NCBI GenBank assembly: GCA_041940425.1
Contig: JBGTSF010000023.1
Span: 1-64,000, forward strand
Source of the DNA: DATHTS01 sp041940425
GTDB taxonomy: Bacteria; Acidobacteriota; Blastocatellia; Pyrinomonadales; Pyrinomonadaceae
Reading direction: 5' to 3'
Length of the DNA: 64,000 nt
This document shows, piece by piece, positions 51,599 through 60,259 of this stretch (position 1 is the stretch's first letter; each line of letters begins with the position of its first letter). The notes beneath the pieces were generated by a model. The model was not told the origin of the DNA, did not search any database, and worked only from the letters and a program-made list of their open reading frames with translations. The translations under genes and the position numbers were made by a program.

Positions 51599-53482
51599 AT
51601 GTGCGGGATCGTCGGATTCGTCAAAAATAATTCGCAAACGGCAAGCCGGGAAATTTTGGAGCGGATGAATAACTGTATTACTCATCGCGGACCCGATGAC
51701 GACGGTTTTTATCTCAATGAATCGGTCGGTCTGGCGATGCGGCGGCTTTCCATTATTGACCTGGCGCACGGTAAACAGCCGATTCGTAACCGCGATAAAA
51801 CAAAATGGATTGTTTTTAACGGCGAGATTTATAATTTTCAGGAACTGAGAAACGATCTCGAAAAACGCGGACACGAGTTTTATACCAATTCCGATACCGA
51901 AGCGATAATACATCTGTATGACGAATACGGGATGGATTGTGTCAAATATCTGCGCGGAATGTTCGCCTTTGCGATCTGGGACGAAATTGACAAATCGCTG
52001 TTCATCGCCCGCGACCGGGTCGGAAAAAAACCGGTGCTTTACTCGCATCAACCGAACGGTGATCTGATTTTCGGTTCGGAATTTCAGGCGCTTCTCGCTC
52101 ACCCGGATATTTCGCGGGAAGTTGATTTTGAAGCCATTGACGCGTATTTGAGTTTTCTCTGCGTTCCCGCGCCGCTGACGGCTTACAAACAAATAAGAAA
52201 ACTCGAACCCGCTCATTGGCTGTTTTGGAAGGGCGGAGATGTTAAAATTCAAAGATACTGGCAGCCTGATTTTTCCAAAAAAATAAAAATTTCCGAAGAA
52301 GAAGCCATCGAGGAAACGACACGGATTTTGCGCGAAGCGACGCGGCTCAGAATGATTTCGGAAGTCCCGCTCGGAGCGTTTCTTTCGGGCGGCGTTGATT
52401 CTTCGACAGTCGTCGCTTTGATGGCTCAGGAAAGCAGTCAACCGGTCAAGACGTTTTCCATCGGGTTTGAAGAGCAGGATTTCAGCGAACTCAAATATGC
52501 CAAAATCGTCGCCGAGGCGGTAGGCGCGGAGTATAATGAATTTATCGTCAAACCCGACGCGCTCGAAGTCCTGCCGACGCTCGTCGCTCACTACGGCGAA
52601 CCGTATGCCGATTCCTCCGCGATTCCCACTTATTATGTTTCAAAAGAAACCCGAAAACACGTTACCGTTGCATTGAACGGCGACGGCGGCGACGAATCGT
52701 TTGCCGGTTACGAGCGTTACGCGGCGATGCGTCTGGCGGAAAAATATCATAAAATTCCGGCTGTTTTAAGAAAAAAACTGATCGAAAACGCGGTCGGGCT
52801 GATTCCGACATCAGAATTAAAACGCAGCCGCACCCGCGATTTGAAGCGTTTTGTGAAAGCGGCGAGCCTGCCGAGAGTCGAGCGGTATTTCCGCTGGGTT
52901 TCGGCGATTGACCGGCATTCAAAAGAGAAACTTTATACGGATGATTTCCGCGAGCAGATAAATGCCTTTGATGCCGCCGATTTTCTCGGAAAATGGTTTT
53001 CTAAAGCAAACGGTTCGGGCATTCTGGACACTACGCTTTTAACCGATCAGATGACCTATCTGCCAAATGATCTGCTTGTCAAAGTTGACATCGCTTCAAT
53101 GGCAAATTCGCTCGAAGCGCGGTCGCCCTTTCTCGATCACAAATTGATCGAATTTGCCGCTTCACTGCCCGAAAAATTGAAAATGCGTTCGACCGAGACA
53201 AAATCGCTTTTGAAAAAGACGGCGGCGCGGCTTGTGCCGCGAGAGGTTATCTACCGGCGCAAAATGGGGTTTGGCGTTCCGGTCGGCAATTGGTTTCGCG
53301 GGAATATGAAAGATTTCGTGGGGGGCGTTTTGCTCTCGGAAAAATCGCTTTCACGCGGAATCGTGCGACCGGAAATTATGCAAAAATATGTCGCGGAACA
53401 TACCGGCGCGACGCGCGATCATACATATCAAATCTGGACTCTTTTAATGTTGGAACTTTGGTTTCAAAAATTTATTGATTAG
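51599..53482 (+). CDS. asnB: Asparagine synthase (glutamine-hydrolysing)
   Basis: 627 residues. The start MCGIVGF exposes the Ntn-type Cys2 nucleophile for glutaminase activity. The PP-loop SGGVDSSTVVALM sits near residue 264. LDHKLIEFAASLPEKLKMRS and MGFGVPVGNWFR complete the synthetase domain. Such AsnB homologues in polysaccharide loci may amidate a uronic acid carboxyl rather than aspartate. A decayed copy of its 3' end lies about 0.9 kb downstream. Its stop is immediately followed by the next ATG. Confidence 0.92.
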   Translation: MCGIVGFVKNNSQTASREILERMNNCITHRGPDDDGFYLNESVGLAMRRLSIIDLAHGKQPIRNRDKTKWIVFNGEIYNFQELRNDLEKRGHEFYTNSDTEAIIHLYDEYGMDCVKYLRGMFAFAIWDEIDKSLFIARDRVGKKPVLYSHQPNGDLIFGSEFQALLAHPDISREVDFEAIDAYLSFLCVPAPLTAYKQIRKLEPAHWLFWKGGDVKIQRYWQPDFSKKIKISEEEAIEETTRILREATRLRMISEVPLGAFLSGGVDSSTVVALMAQESSQPVKTFSIGFEEQDFSELKYAKIVAEAVGAEYNEFIVKPDALEVLPTLVAHYGEPYADSSAIPTYYVSKETRKHVTVALNGDGGDESFAGYERYAAMRLAEKYHKIPAVLRKKLIENAVGLIPTSELKRSRTRDLKRFVKAASLPRVERYFRWVSAIDRHSKEKLYTDDFREQINAFDAADFLGKWFSKANGSGILDTTLLTDQMTYLPNDLLVKVDIASMANSLEARSPFLDHKLIEFAASLPEKLKMRSTETKSLLKKTAARLVPREVIYRRKMGFGVPVGNWFRGNMKDFVGGVLLSEKSLSRGIVRPEIMQKYVAEHTGATRDHTYQIWTLLMLELWFQKFID

Positions 53483-54307
53483 ATGACCGAAAATATAGAT
53501 AAAAATGTTGTGGCTGGATTTGGAGATGAATGGACACGATTTGATCAATCCGCACTTTCCAAAACGGAACTCGAACAAATGTTTGAAAATTATTTCGGCA
53601 TTTTTCCCTGGGAGAAACTCCCGCCCGACTCTATCGGCTTTGATCTTGGCTGCGGAAGCGGACGGTGGGCAAAACTGGTCGCTCCGAGGGTCGAAAAATT
53701 GCATTTGATCGAACCGAGCACGGCGCTTGAAGTTGCCCGAAGAAACCTGAAGGATTTTAATAATGTCGAATTTCATCCGGCGAGCGTCGAGACGATACCG
53801 TTAGAAGATAATTCATGCGATTTCGGTTACAGTTTAGGAGTTCTGCATCATGTTCCCGATACCGAAGCGGGGCTGCAATTATGTATCAATAAATTAAAGA
53901 AAGGCGCGCCGTTTTTATTGTATCTTTATTACCGGTTTGATAATCGCCCCTTTTGGTTTCGAAGCATTTGGATGGCGAGCAACTTTCTGCGGCTTGTAGT
54001 CAGCAAAATGCCGCATTCGATTCGTTACGCCATCAGTCAGATAATTGCGGCGACAGTTTATTTTCCGCTCGCGCGAACTGCGAAAGTTTTGGAAAATCTC
54101 GGACTTCGTGTCAGACATTTTCCGCTGTCTCAATATCGCAACAACAGTTTTTATACGATGCGAACTGATGCGCTCGACCGTTTCGGAACCCGGCTGGAAA
54201 AACGTTTCACAAAGGCGGAAATTTCGGAAATGATGGAAAACTGTGGATTGGAAAATATAACCTTCAGCGAAAAGTCATACTGGACAGCAGTCGGTTATAA
54301 AAAGTAA
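53483..54307 (+). CDS. SAM-dependent methyltransferase
   Basis: 274 residues. SIGFDLGCGSGRWAKLVAPR is motif I, EHHVPDTE-like SLGVLHHVPDTEAGLQLC the substrate-proximal region, and LKKGAPFLLYLYYRFDN the later strand. It begins directly after the asnB stop codon, so the two are translated as a unit. It probably methylates a sugar or an amide-linked group. The C-terminus lies just before the degenerate asnB remnant. Confidence 0.78.
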   Translation: MTENIDKNVVAGFGDEWTRFDQSALSKTELEQMFENYFGIFPWEKLPPDSIGFDLGCGSGRWAKLVAPRVEKLHLIEPSTALEVARRNLKDFNNVEFHPASVETIPLEDNSCDFGYSLGVLHHVPDTEAGLQLCINKLKKGAPFLLYLYYRFDNRPFWFRSIWMASNFLRLVVSKMPHSIRYAISQIIAATVYFPLARTAKVLENLGLRVRHFPLSQYRNNSFYTMRTDALDRFGTRLEKRFTKAEISEMMENCGLENITFSEKSYWTAVGYKK

Positions 54308-54352
54308 GAAACTTTTTGGGGAAGGATGTTGAAATTTATTGAATTCAAGTTT

Positions 54353-54450
54353 TCGCATTACTGCAAAAATATGTCGCGGAACGAACCAATGCGGAACTCA
54401 ATCATACCTGTCAAATCGGGTAATCTTCGAATGTTGAAAATTTTATTTAT
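54353..54450 (+). pseudogene. Degenerate asnB 3'-end remnant
   Basis: GCAAAAATATGTCGCGGAAC at 54363-54382 is identical to part of the 3' end of asnB (near 53381). The frame reads QKYVAERTNAELNHTCQI, against QKYVAEHTGATRDHTYQI in AsnB, and then hits a stop (TAA at 54421). Similarity continues imperfectly (AATGTTG) for about 30 nt. The divergence suggests a relic of another asnB copy lost from this gap, not a recent partial duplication. Confidence 0.75.
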
Positions 54451-54486
54451 AAAAAAAGAATCAGCATTCATTCATTTATTGATTTT

Positions 54487-55392
54487 ATGAATTATTTTTT
54501 TCAGGATGTAAGAACCTGTAATATGTGCGCCGAGCCGACCGAACACGCGAAGGTGCTGGGCAGACGTATGAACTGTTCACAGGGAATTCGTCCGAAAAGA
54601 AGAGTCGGCATATCCACTACGGTTATGAAGTGCCGTTCATGCGGTTTGATCTTTTCAAACCCGCTGCCGATTCCCGGAGATATGAGCCAGCATTACGGAA
54701 TTCCTGCCGAAGATTACTGGGTTCCGAAGGAATTTGAATTTAACCTTGATTTTTTTAACAGCCACATAGATACATTCAACCGGCTGTATAAAAAAAACGG
54801 AAAAAAGACGGCTCTTGATATCGGAGCGGGGCTTGGAAAATGTATGCTCGCTTTGGAAAAGCACGGCTTTACCGCTTACGGGTTAGAACCATCAGAGCCT
54901 TTTTACACAAGGGCTTTGGAAAAAATGGGAATTTCCGAAGAAAAACTCAAGTTGGCATCAATAGAGGACGCGAGTTTTTCGCCCGAACAATTTGATTTTA
55001 TAACCTTCGGCGCGGTTCTCGAACACATCTACGATCCGTCCGCGGCAATCGAGAAAGCCTTAAATTGGTTAAAACCCGGCGGTTTGATTCAAATAGAAGT
55101 GCCGTCTTCGGACTGGCTGACGAACAAGATATATAACTTGATCTATCGCGTTCAGGGTTTGGATTATGTAGGCAATATCAGCCCGATGCATAATCCGTTT
55201 CATCTTTACGAGTTTGGTTTAGATTCATTTAAAAAGCATTCCGAAAAGTTCGATTATGAAATTGCCGAGTATCAATATTTGGTGTGTGATACTTTTTTGC
55301 CGAAAATTCTCGATCCGGTGATCAAACCGGTAATGGCTAAGACCGATACGGGAATGCAGCTTAATATCTGGCTGCGTAAGACAAACAATTAA
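54487..55392 (+). CDS. SAM-dependent methyltransferase with zinc-ribbon N-terminus
   Basis: 301 residues. TCNMCAEPTE and KCRSCGLIF form two CxxC pairs (zinc ribbon) before a Rossmann methyltransferase (LDIGAGLGKCMLALEKHGF motif I, ITFGAVLEHIYDP). The same arrangement occurs in sugar C-methyltransferase-like proteins. The start is the ATG after an AT-rich gap; a good ribosome site is not evident. The substrate is unknown. Confidence 0.78.
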   Translation: MNYFFQDVRTCNMCAEPTEHAKVLGRRMNCSQGIRPKRRVGISTTVMKCRSCGLIFSNPLPIPGDMSQHYGIPAEDYWVPKEFEFNLDFFNSHIDTFNRLYKKNGKKTALDIGAGLGKCMLALEKHGFTAYGLEPSEPFYTRALEKMGISEEKLKLASIEDASFSPEQFDFITFGAVLEHIYDPSAAIEKALNWLKPGGLIQIEVPSSDWLTNKIYNLIYRVQGLDYVGNISPMHNPFHLYEFGLDSFKKHSEKFDYEIAEYQYLVCDTFLPKILDPVIKPVMAKTDTGMQLNIWLRKTNN

Positions 55393-55396
55393 AAAT

Positions 55397-56161
55397 ATGA
55401 AAGGTGTCGTATTGGCAGGCGGATTGGGTTCGCGCTTAAAGCCGCTGACGAAAGTTACAAATAAACATCTGCTTCCGGTTTATGATCAGCCGATGATCTA
55501 TTATCCGATTCGGACGCTCGTTAACGCCGGGATCGAGGATATAATGATCGTGACGGGCGGAAATTCGGCGGGCGATTTTCTGAAACTTTTGGGAAACGGA
55601 AAGGATTTCGGTTTAAAACATCTGAATTACACCTATCAGGAAGGCGAAGGCGGGATCGCCGCCGCGCTCTCGCTGGTCGAACATTTCGCCGACGACGAGC
55701 CGGTCTGTGTCGTTCTCGGCGACAATATTATCGAAGGCAATATTCGCTTCGCGTGCGAGGATTACAAAAATCAGGGAAAGGGTGCGAAAATTCTTTTGAA
55801 AAAAGTTCACGATCCGCAGCGTTTCGGCGTTCCCGAACTTGACGGCAATCGTGTTCTCAGAATCGAAGAAAAACCGGAAAATCCGAAATCCGATTTTGCC
55901 GTCATCGGAATTTATTTCTATGACAAAACGGTTTTCGATATTATCAAAACCTTGAAACCGTCGGGTCGCGGCGAACTCGAAATTACCGATGTCAACAATC
56001 ATTACATCTGGCGCGGCGAGATGACCTGGGCGGAACTCGAAGGCTGGTGGACGGACGCCGGAACTTTTGAAAGCCTGCTTCACGCGACGAATCTCGTGGC
56101 GAAAACGGGCGCGAATAATTTATCAATCGGAGAAGATTTAACTGCACAGAGCGCGAAATAG
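55397..56161 (+). CDS. Sugar-phosphate nucleotidyltransferase (RmlA-like)
   Basis: 254 residues. VVLAGGLGSRLKPLTKVTNK is the nucleotide-binding signature, followed by KHLLPVYDQPMIYYPIRTL and the VLGDNII metal-binding segment. It resembles glucose-1-phosphate thymidylyltransferase but is shorter than typical RmlA (about 290), as in many archaeal and bacterial short forms. It would make an NTP-sugar for the epimerase/cupin genes around it. It is followed 6 bp later by a cupin. Confidence 0.85.
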   Translation: MKGVVLAGGLGSRLKPLTKVTNKHLLPVYDQPMIYYPIRTLVNAGIEDIMIVTGGNSAGDFLKLLGNGKDFGLKHLNYTYQEGEGGIAAALSLVEHFADDEPVCVVLGDNIIEGNIRFACEDYKNQGKGAKILLKKVHDPQRFGVPELDGNRVLRIEEKPENPKSDFAVIGIYFYDKTVFDIIKTLKPSGRGELEITDVNNHYIWRGEMTWAELEGWWTDAGTFESLLHATNLVAKTGANNLSIGEDLTAQSAK

Positions 56162-56167
56162 CTATTT

Positions 56168-56671
56168 ATGACACAGACAAGAGAAGTAAAAGACATTTTT
56201 ACGAACGGGAAAATTCAAGATATCGTAGTGTATCCGCTTAAAAAATTCGTTGACGAGCGCGGCTGGCTCGCCGAGCTTTTCCGGCACGACGAACTCAAGG
56301 AAGAATTCTACCCGCAGATGGCTTACATTTCCGTAACCGAGCCGCTTTTCCAGCGCGGTCCGCACGAACACCGTGACCAAGCCGATCTGTTTTGTTTTAT
56401 AGGTCCGGGAAATTTCAAACTCCGTCTATGGGACAACCGCGAAGATTCGCCGACCTTTCGATACGTGATGACGATGTTCGTCGGCGCGGACAACCCGCAA
56501 GCCGTCGTTATTCCGAAAGGCGTCGTCCACGCATACAAAAACATCAGCAAAACCGAAAAAGCCATCGTCATCAATTGCCCGAACCGGCTTTATATGGGTG
56601 AAGGAAAGCGCGAGGAAATTGACGAAATCCGCCATGAAGACGATCCCGATACGATTTTTACGATGGATTAA
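56168..56671 (+). CDS. RmlC/WxcM-like cupin (dTDP-4-dehydrorhamnose 3,5-epimerase family)
   Basis: 167 residues, single cupin. The catalytic-region motif is QRGPHEHRDQADLFCFIG, with His residues, followed by VVIPKGVVHAYKNIS. The fold is that of RmlC, which inverts C3 and C5 of the 4-keto sugar, but the usual RGLH reads RGPH. It is probably paired with the upstream nucleotidyltransferase. No RmlB or RmlD is seen in the window. Confidence 0.82.
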   Translation: MTQTREVKDIFTNGKIQDIVVYPLKKFVDERGWLAELFRHDELKEEFYPQMAYISVTEPLFQRGPHEHRDQADLFCFIGPGNFKLRLWDNREDSPTFRYVMTMFVGADNPQAVVIPKGVVHAYKNISKTEKAIVINCPNRLYMGEGKREEIDEIRHEDDPDTIFTMD

Positions 56672-56674
56672 ATA

Positions 56675-56892
56675 GCGGAAACGCGACCTTCAGGAAGCCT
56701 GTAATATAACGTGAGTTCGGGATTAGAAAAAGCTAAAGAAGACTTGCCGCAAAAAAGCAAAAAATTTACAAAAATGATGATTAAAATTATTTCTTTTTGT
56801 GTTTTTTGCGTTTTTTTGCGGCTAGTTCGTCTTATCCCGAACTCACGTTAATTTAATTGTGAAAACACGCTTCCTGACGGTCGCGTTTCCGC
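56675..56892. repeat. Long nested inverted repeat with A/T-repeat core
   Basis: Outer arms 56675-56698 and 56869-56892 (24 nt, one mismatch). Middle arms 56707-56723 and 56834-56850 (17 nt, perfect; TAACGTGAGTTCGGGAT). The inner part, 56746-56822, is an imperfect palindrome of GCAAAAAA-type repeats, 77 nt long (11 times 7). No gene lies inside. It fills the gap between the cupin and a glycosyltransferase. Confidence 0.85.
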
Positions 56893-56935
56893 CTAAAAGA
56901 ATTTGACTGTCCTGAAAATATTTGACACATTAAAA

Positions 56936-57029
56936 TTCGGAAACCGGCGCGTGTTTCCCGCACACTCGTATAATCAAACGCCACTCGGCTGAAAGATGCT
57001 GAGCCGCGTTTGATTCGCCGGTTTCCGAA
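56936..57029. repeat. Cloverleaf-like palindrome upstream of a glycosyltransferase
   Basis: Outer arms TTCGGAAACCGGCG (56936-56949) and its exact complement (57016-57029). Inside are a GTGT/ACAC hairpin (near 56951-56965) and a 10-bp perfect stem 56972-56981 with 57006-57015, which itself encloses a CTCGGC/GCTGAG stem. It ends 8 bp before the ATG at 57038, so it would be in the 5' untranslated region if transcribed. No riboswitch class is recognised. Confidence 0.75.
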
Positions 57030-57037
57030 GCCCGTAT

Positions 57038-58246
57038 ATGAAAATCGTCCGCATCATCGCGCGTCTCAACGTCGGCGGTCCCGCGCGCCATGTCGTCTGG
57101 CTCACCGAGGCGCTGAATAATTCCGAATTCGAAACCGTTTTAATTACCGGAACCGTTCCCGCAGGCGAGGAAAATATGGAATACTTCGCCGAAGAAAACG
57201 GCGTTTCGCCCGTATTTATCGAGGAAATGAGCCGCGAGCTTTCTCCGAAAGACATTGTTTCGCTCTGGAAGGTTTACCGCCGGATCTGCCGCGAAAAACC
57301 CGACATCATCCATACGCACACGGCAAAAGCCGGAACCGTCGGGCGCATCGCCGGATTCGTTTACCGCTGGCTGAACTGGAAAAAAGTAAAACTAGTACAC
57401 ACCTTTCACGGGCATGTCTTTCACAGTTATTACGGAAATCTGAAAACAAAAATTTTTTTGCTGATCGAAAAAATTTTGGCACGTTTGGCGACCGATAAAA
57501 TTATCGTTATCACGCGCCAGCAGTTCGAGGAGATCAATAAAAAATTCGGTGTCGGTCGAGCGGAAAAATTCGAAATAATTCCGCTCGGGATCGAACTCGA
57601 AAAATTTTCCGAAGCGGAAACAAAAAGAGCCGTTCTGCGGCGCGAAATCGGCGCGAAGGAATTCGAAATTCTCGTCGGATTTGTCGGCAGATTTACCGAG
57701 ATAAAAAATATTCCGCTTCTCCTCGAAGCCGCAAAGATCTACAAAAGCCGGAGAAAAAAAGATTCGCCGAAGCTGAAATTTATACTTGTCGGCGACGGTC
57801 ATCTGCGCGGCGCGCTGGAAAAAAAAGTCGAGGAATTCGGAATTGAAAGTATCGTAAAATTTCTCGGAAACAGAAACGATGCGGATATTTTTTACGGCGG
57901 ATTGGATATTGTCGCGCTGACCTCGTTTAACGAAGGAACGCCGCTTTCGCTGATCGAAGCGATGGCAAACGGCAAGCCGGTGATTTCGACCTCGGTCGGC
58001 GGCGTGCCGGATTTGCTCGGCGGGATAACTGAGGAAAAAGGAAATTTTTCCGTCCGCGAACGTGGAATCGCGGTTTCTTCCGAAAATCCCGAAGATTTTT
58101 ATAACGGTTTGATCTATTTAGCCGAAAACGCCGAACTGCAAAATGTCTTCGGAACAAAGGGAAAAGAATTCGTTCAGGAAAATTATGCTAAAAAGCGGTT
58201 GATCGCGGATATTGAAAATCTTTACCGGAAATTAGTGATAAGTTAA
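57038..58246 (+). CDS. Glycosyltransferase, GT4 family
   Basis: 402 residues. RIIARLNVGGPARHVVWLTE opens the acceptor domain, DIIHTHTAKAGTVGR the middle, and VGFVGRFTEIKNIPLLLEAA with LTSFNEGTPLSLIEAMANG (E-x7-E) the donor domain. It is a classical retaining GT4 enzyme. It starts a new transcription stretch after the palindromic elements and is followed by 198 bp of AT-rich DNA. Donor sugar unknown. Confidence 0.88.
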   Translation: MKIVRIIARLNVGGPARHVVWLTEALNNSEFETVLITGTVPAGEENMEYFAEENGVSPVFIEEMSRELSPKDIVSLWKVYRRICREKPDIIHTHTAKAGTVGRIAGFVYRWLNWKKVKLVHTFHGHVFHSYYGNLKTKIFLLIEKILARLATDKIIVITRQQFEEINKKFGVGRAEKFEIIPLGIELEKFSEAETKRAVLRREIGAKEFEILVGFVGRFTEIKNIPLLLEAAKIYKSRRKKDSPKLKFILVGDGHLRGALEKKVEEFGIESIVKFLGNRNDADIFYGGLDIVALTSFNEGTPLSLIEAMANGKPVISTSVGGVPDLLGGITEEKGNFSVRERGIAVSSENPEDFYNGLIYLAENAELQNVFGTKGKEFVQENYAKKRLIADIENLYRKLVIS

Positions 58247-58444
58247 AACCTGCTTGCTTTTAGTGCCGAATTGTTTTGTAATTAGCATTATTATAATTTA
58301 ATATTTTCAGTGTTTTTCAGCGAGTATCGGTTTATTTTGATTTTTTAGAAAAGTAAAAACATTTAATAATTTTGTGTATCTGGAAAGTAGTTAAACGAGA
58401 GTCTTATTTGATCCGCATCCGGCACCTGTAAATGAAAGCCCTCT

Positions 58445-60247
58445 ATGAACGAATTCATTCAAAATCCTTTTGTCATCGCGCCTGTCAGTTTCGTACTCTC
58501 TCTTTCTCTTACCTATCTGGTGCGCGAATTTGCTCGAAAAAAAGGGATTGTCGCCAAACCCAAATTAGACCGCTGGCATAAAAAACCGACGGCGATGCTG
58601 GGCGGGCTGGCGATTTATCTGACGACCCTTACGATTACTTTGGCTTTTTTGCCTCCCGGCAAAGAACTCTGGGTGATTCTCGGCGGCAGTTCGTTTATGT
58701 TTTTGGTCGGCTTGATTGATGATATTTTTCATATCAAGCCTTACCAAAAACTCATCGGTCAGATTATCAGCGCGGCGATCGTCATCGGTTACGGTCTGGT
58801 TCTTCCGTGGACCGATTCGCAGGTCATCAATATCGTATTTACGGCTTTTTGGCTGATCGGCATCACCAATGCCGTAAATCTGCTCGACAATATGGACGGG
58901 TTGGCGGCGGGAATCGCCGCCATTGCCTGTTTCGCTCTGGCAATCGGTGTCGGCGATAGTAATTCCGTCGAATTGTTGTTATTGTCCGTTTTTATCGGTG
59001 CGCTGGTCGGCTTTCTTGTTTACAATTTTAATCCGGCTTCTATCTTTATGGGCGATTGCGGCTCGCTGTTTGTCGGGTTTTTGCTGGCAAGTTCGGTGAT
59101 GCTCAATCAAACGGGCGGGCGTTCGAGAAGCGTATTTACTATTCTCGCCGTGCCGGTTCTGACGCTTTTCGTTCCGATCTTTGATACGACCTTTGTAACC
59201 GTCTTAAGAAAAATTTGGGGCAGAAAAGCCTCGCAGGGCGGACGCGATCACACATCGCACCGGCTTGTCGCATTGGGATTGACCGAAAAATCGGCGGTTC
59301 TTCTGCTTTACGGTTTGGCTCTATCGGCGGGAATTCTTTCGATCATCGTCCGTCAACTCGAAACGGTGCAAAGCATAGCACTGGTCAGTTTATTTACGAT
59401 CATCTTAACCATCGTCGGAGTCTATCTGGCAAAAGTAAAGGTTTATGAAGAACAGCAGGAAGCACTTGCTCTGCAGGACAAAGCGGTTTTCGGATTTTTA
59501 TTAAATCTTTCTCACAAACGCCGTATTTTCGAAGTTTTTCTCGATGCCGGATTCATCTCGCTGGCGTATTACGGCTCGTATGTTTTGCTTTTCGGGGCTT
59601 TTGAAAAAACTACCAACTGGGATTTGTTTATCAAGACACTGCCGATTCTGATCGTCTTGAAACTGGCGGCTTTTCTGGTTGTCGGTGTTTACCGGGGTAT
59701 CTGGCGTTACACGAGCATCGGCGATTTGATGACATTTGTTAAGGGCGTTGTTTTGGGTTCGGTATTGAGCGTTTTGGCGATTTTACTTCTTTACCGTTTT
59801 ATAGATTTTTCCCGAACATTGTTTTTCGTAGACGCGATCCTTTTGCTTTTCGCGCTGGCGGGCAGCCGGATGACTTTTCGGCTTTTCCGTCAAATTATCC
59901 CGCACCAGATTAATCGCGAGGGACGCAGGATTTTAATTTACGGCGCGGGTGACGGCGGTGAACTCATTTTGCGCGAACTTCACAACAATCCCGAATGGAA
60001 TTATAATCCGATTGGATTTATTGACGACGATCCGCTCAAAAAAGACAAACTGATTCACGGTCTGAGAGTATTCGGTGGAAACGGTTCGCTCGAATTTATC
60101 TGTCGTGAAAAGCAGGTGCAGGAAATTTTGATTTCTTCGCACCGCATAACGGGAGCCAGATTGGTCGAATTAAGAAAAATTTGTCAGGATGCGAATATCG
60201 CGCTGAAGCGCGCCTCGCTCAAAATCGAGCCGGTTGATTTCGGATAA
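58445..60247 (+). CDS. WecA-type glycosyl-1-phosphate transferase fused to a PglF/CapD N-terminal-like region
   Basis: 600 residues. The N-terminal part (about 1-330) is a polyprenyl-phosphate GlcNAc-1-P transferase: VGLIDDIF, NAVNLLDNMDGLAAG, FMGDCGSLF and GGRDHTSHRL. After it come about four more transmembrane segments (about 355-470) and a Rossmann-like domain (RRILIYGAGDGGELILRELH), the part found at the N-terminus of PglF/WbpM-type 4,6-dehydratases. The catalytic SDR domain of those proteins is absent. It should prime polysaccharide assembly on undecaprenyl phosphate. The role of the appended part is unknown. Confidence 0.85.
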   Translation: MNEFIQNPFVIAPVSFVLSLSLTYLVREFARKKGIVAKPKLDRWHKKPTAMLGGLAIYLTTLTITLAFLPPGKELWVILGGSSFMFLVGLIDDIFHIKPYQKLIGQIISAAIVIGYGLVLPWTDSQVINIVFTAFWLIGITNAVNLLDNMDGLAAGIAAIACFALAIGVGDSNSVELLLLSVFIGALVGFLVYNFNPASIFMGDCGSLFVGFLLASSVMLNQTGGRSRSVFTILAVPVLTLFVPIFDTTFVTVLRKIWGRKASQGGRDHTSHRLVALGLTEKSAVLLLYGLALSAGILSIIVRQLETVQSIALVSLFTIILTIVGVYLAKVKVYEEQQEALALQDKAVFGFLLNLSHKRRIFEVFLDAGFISLAYYGSYVLLFGAFEKTTNWDLFIKTLPILIVLKLAAFLVVGVYRGIWRYTSIGDLMTFVKGVVLGSVLSVLAILLLYRFIDFSRTLFFVDAILLLFALAGSRMTFRLFRQIIPHQINREGRRILIYGAGDGGELILRELHNNPEWNYNPIGFIDDDPLKKDKLIHGLRVFGGNGSLEFICREKQVQEILISSHRITGARLVELRKICQDANIALKRASLKIEPVDFG

Positions 60248-60259
60248 TCCGCATATTTT

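Noticed and set aside
58247..58444. AT-rich spacer before the WecA-type gene as a candidate small gene or RNA
   Set aside because: No open frame or stable hairpin stood out; it is most likely a promoter region.
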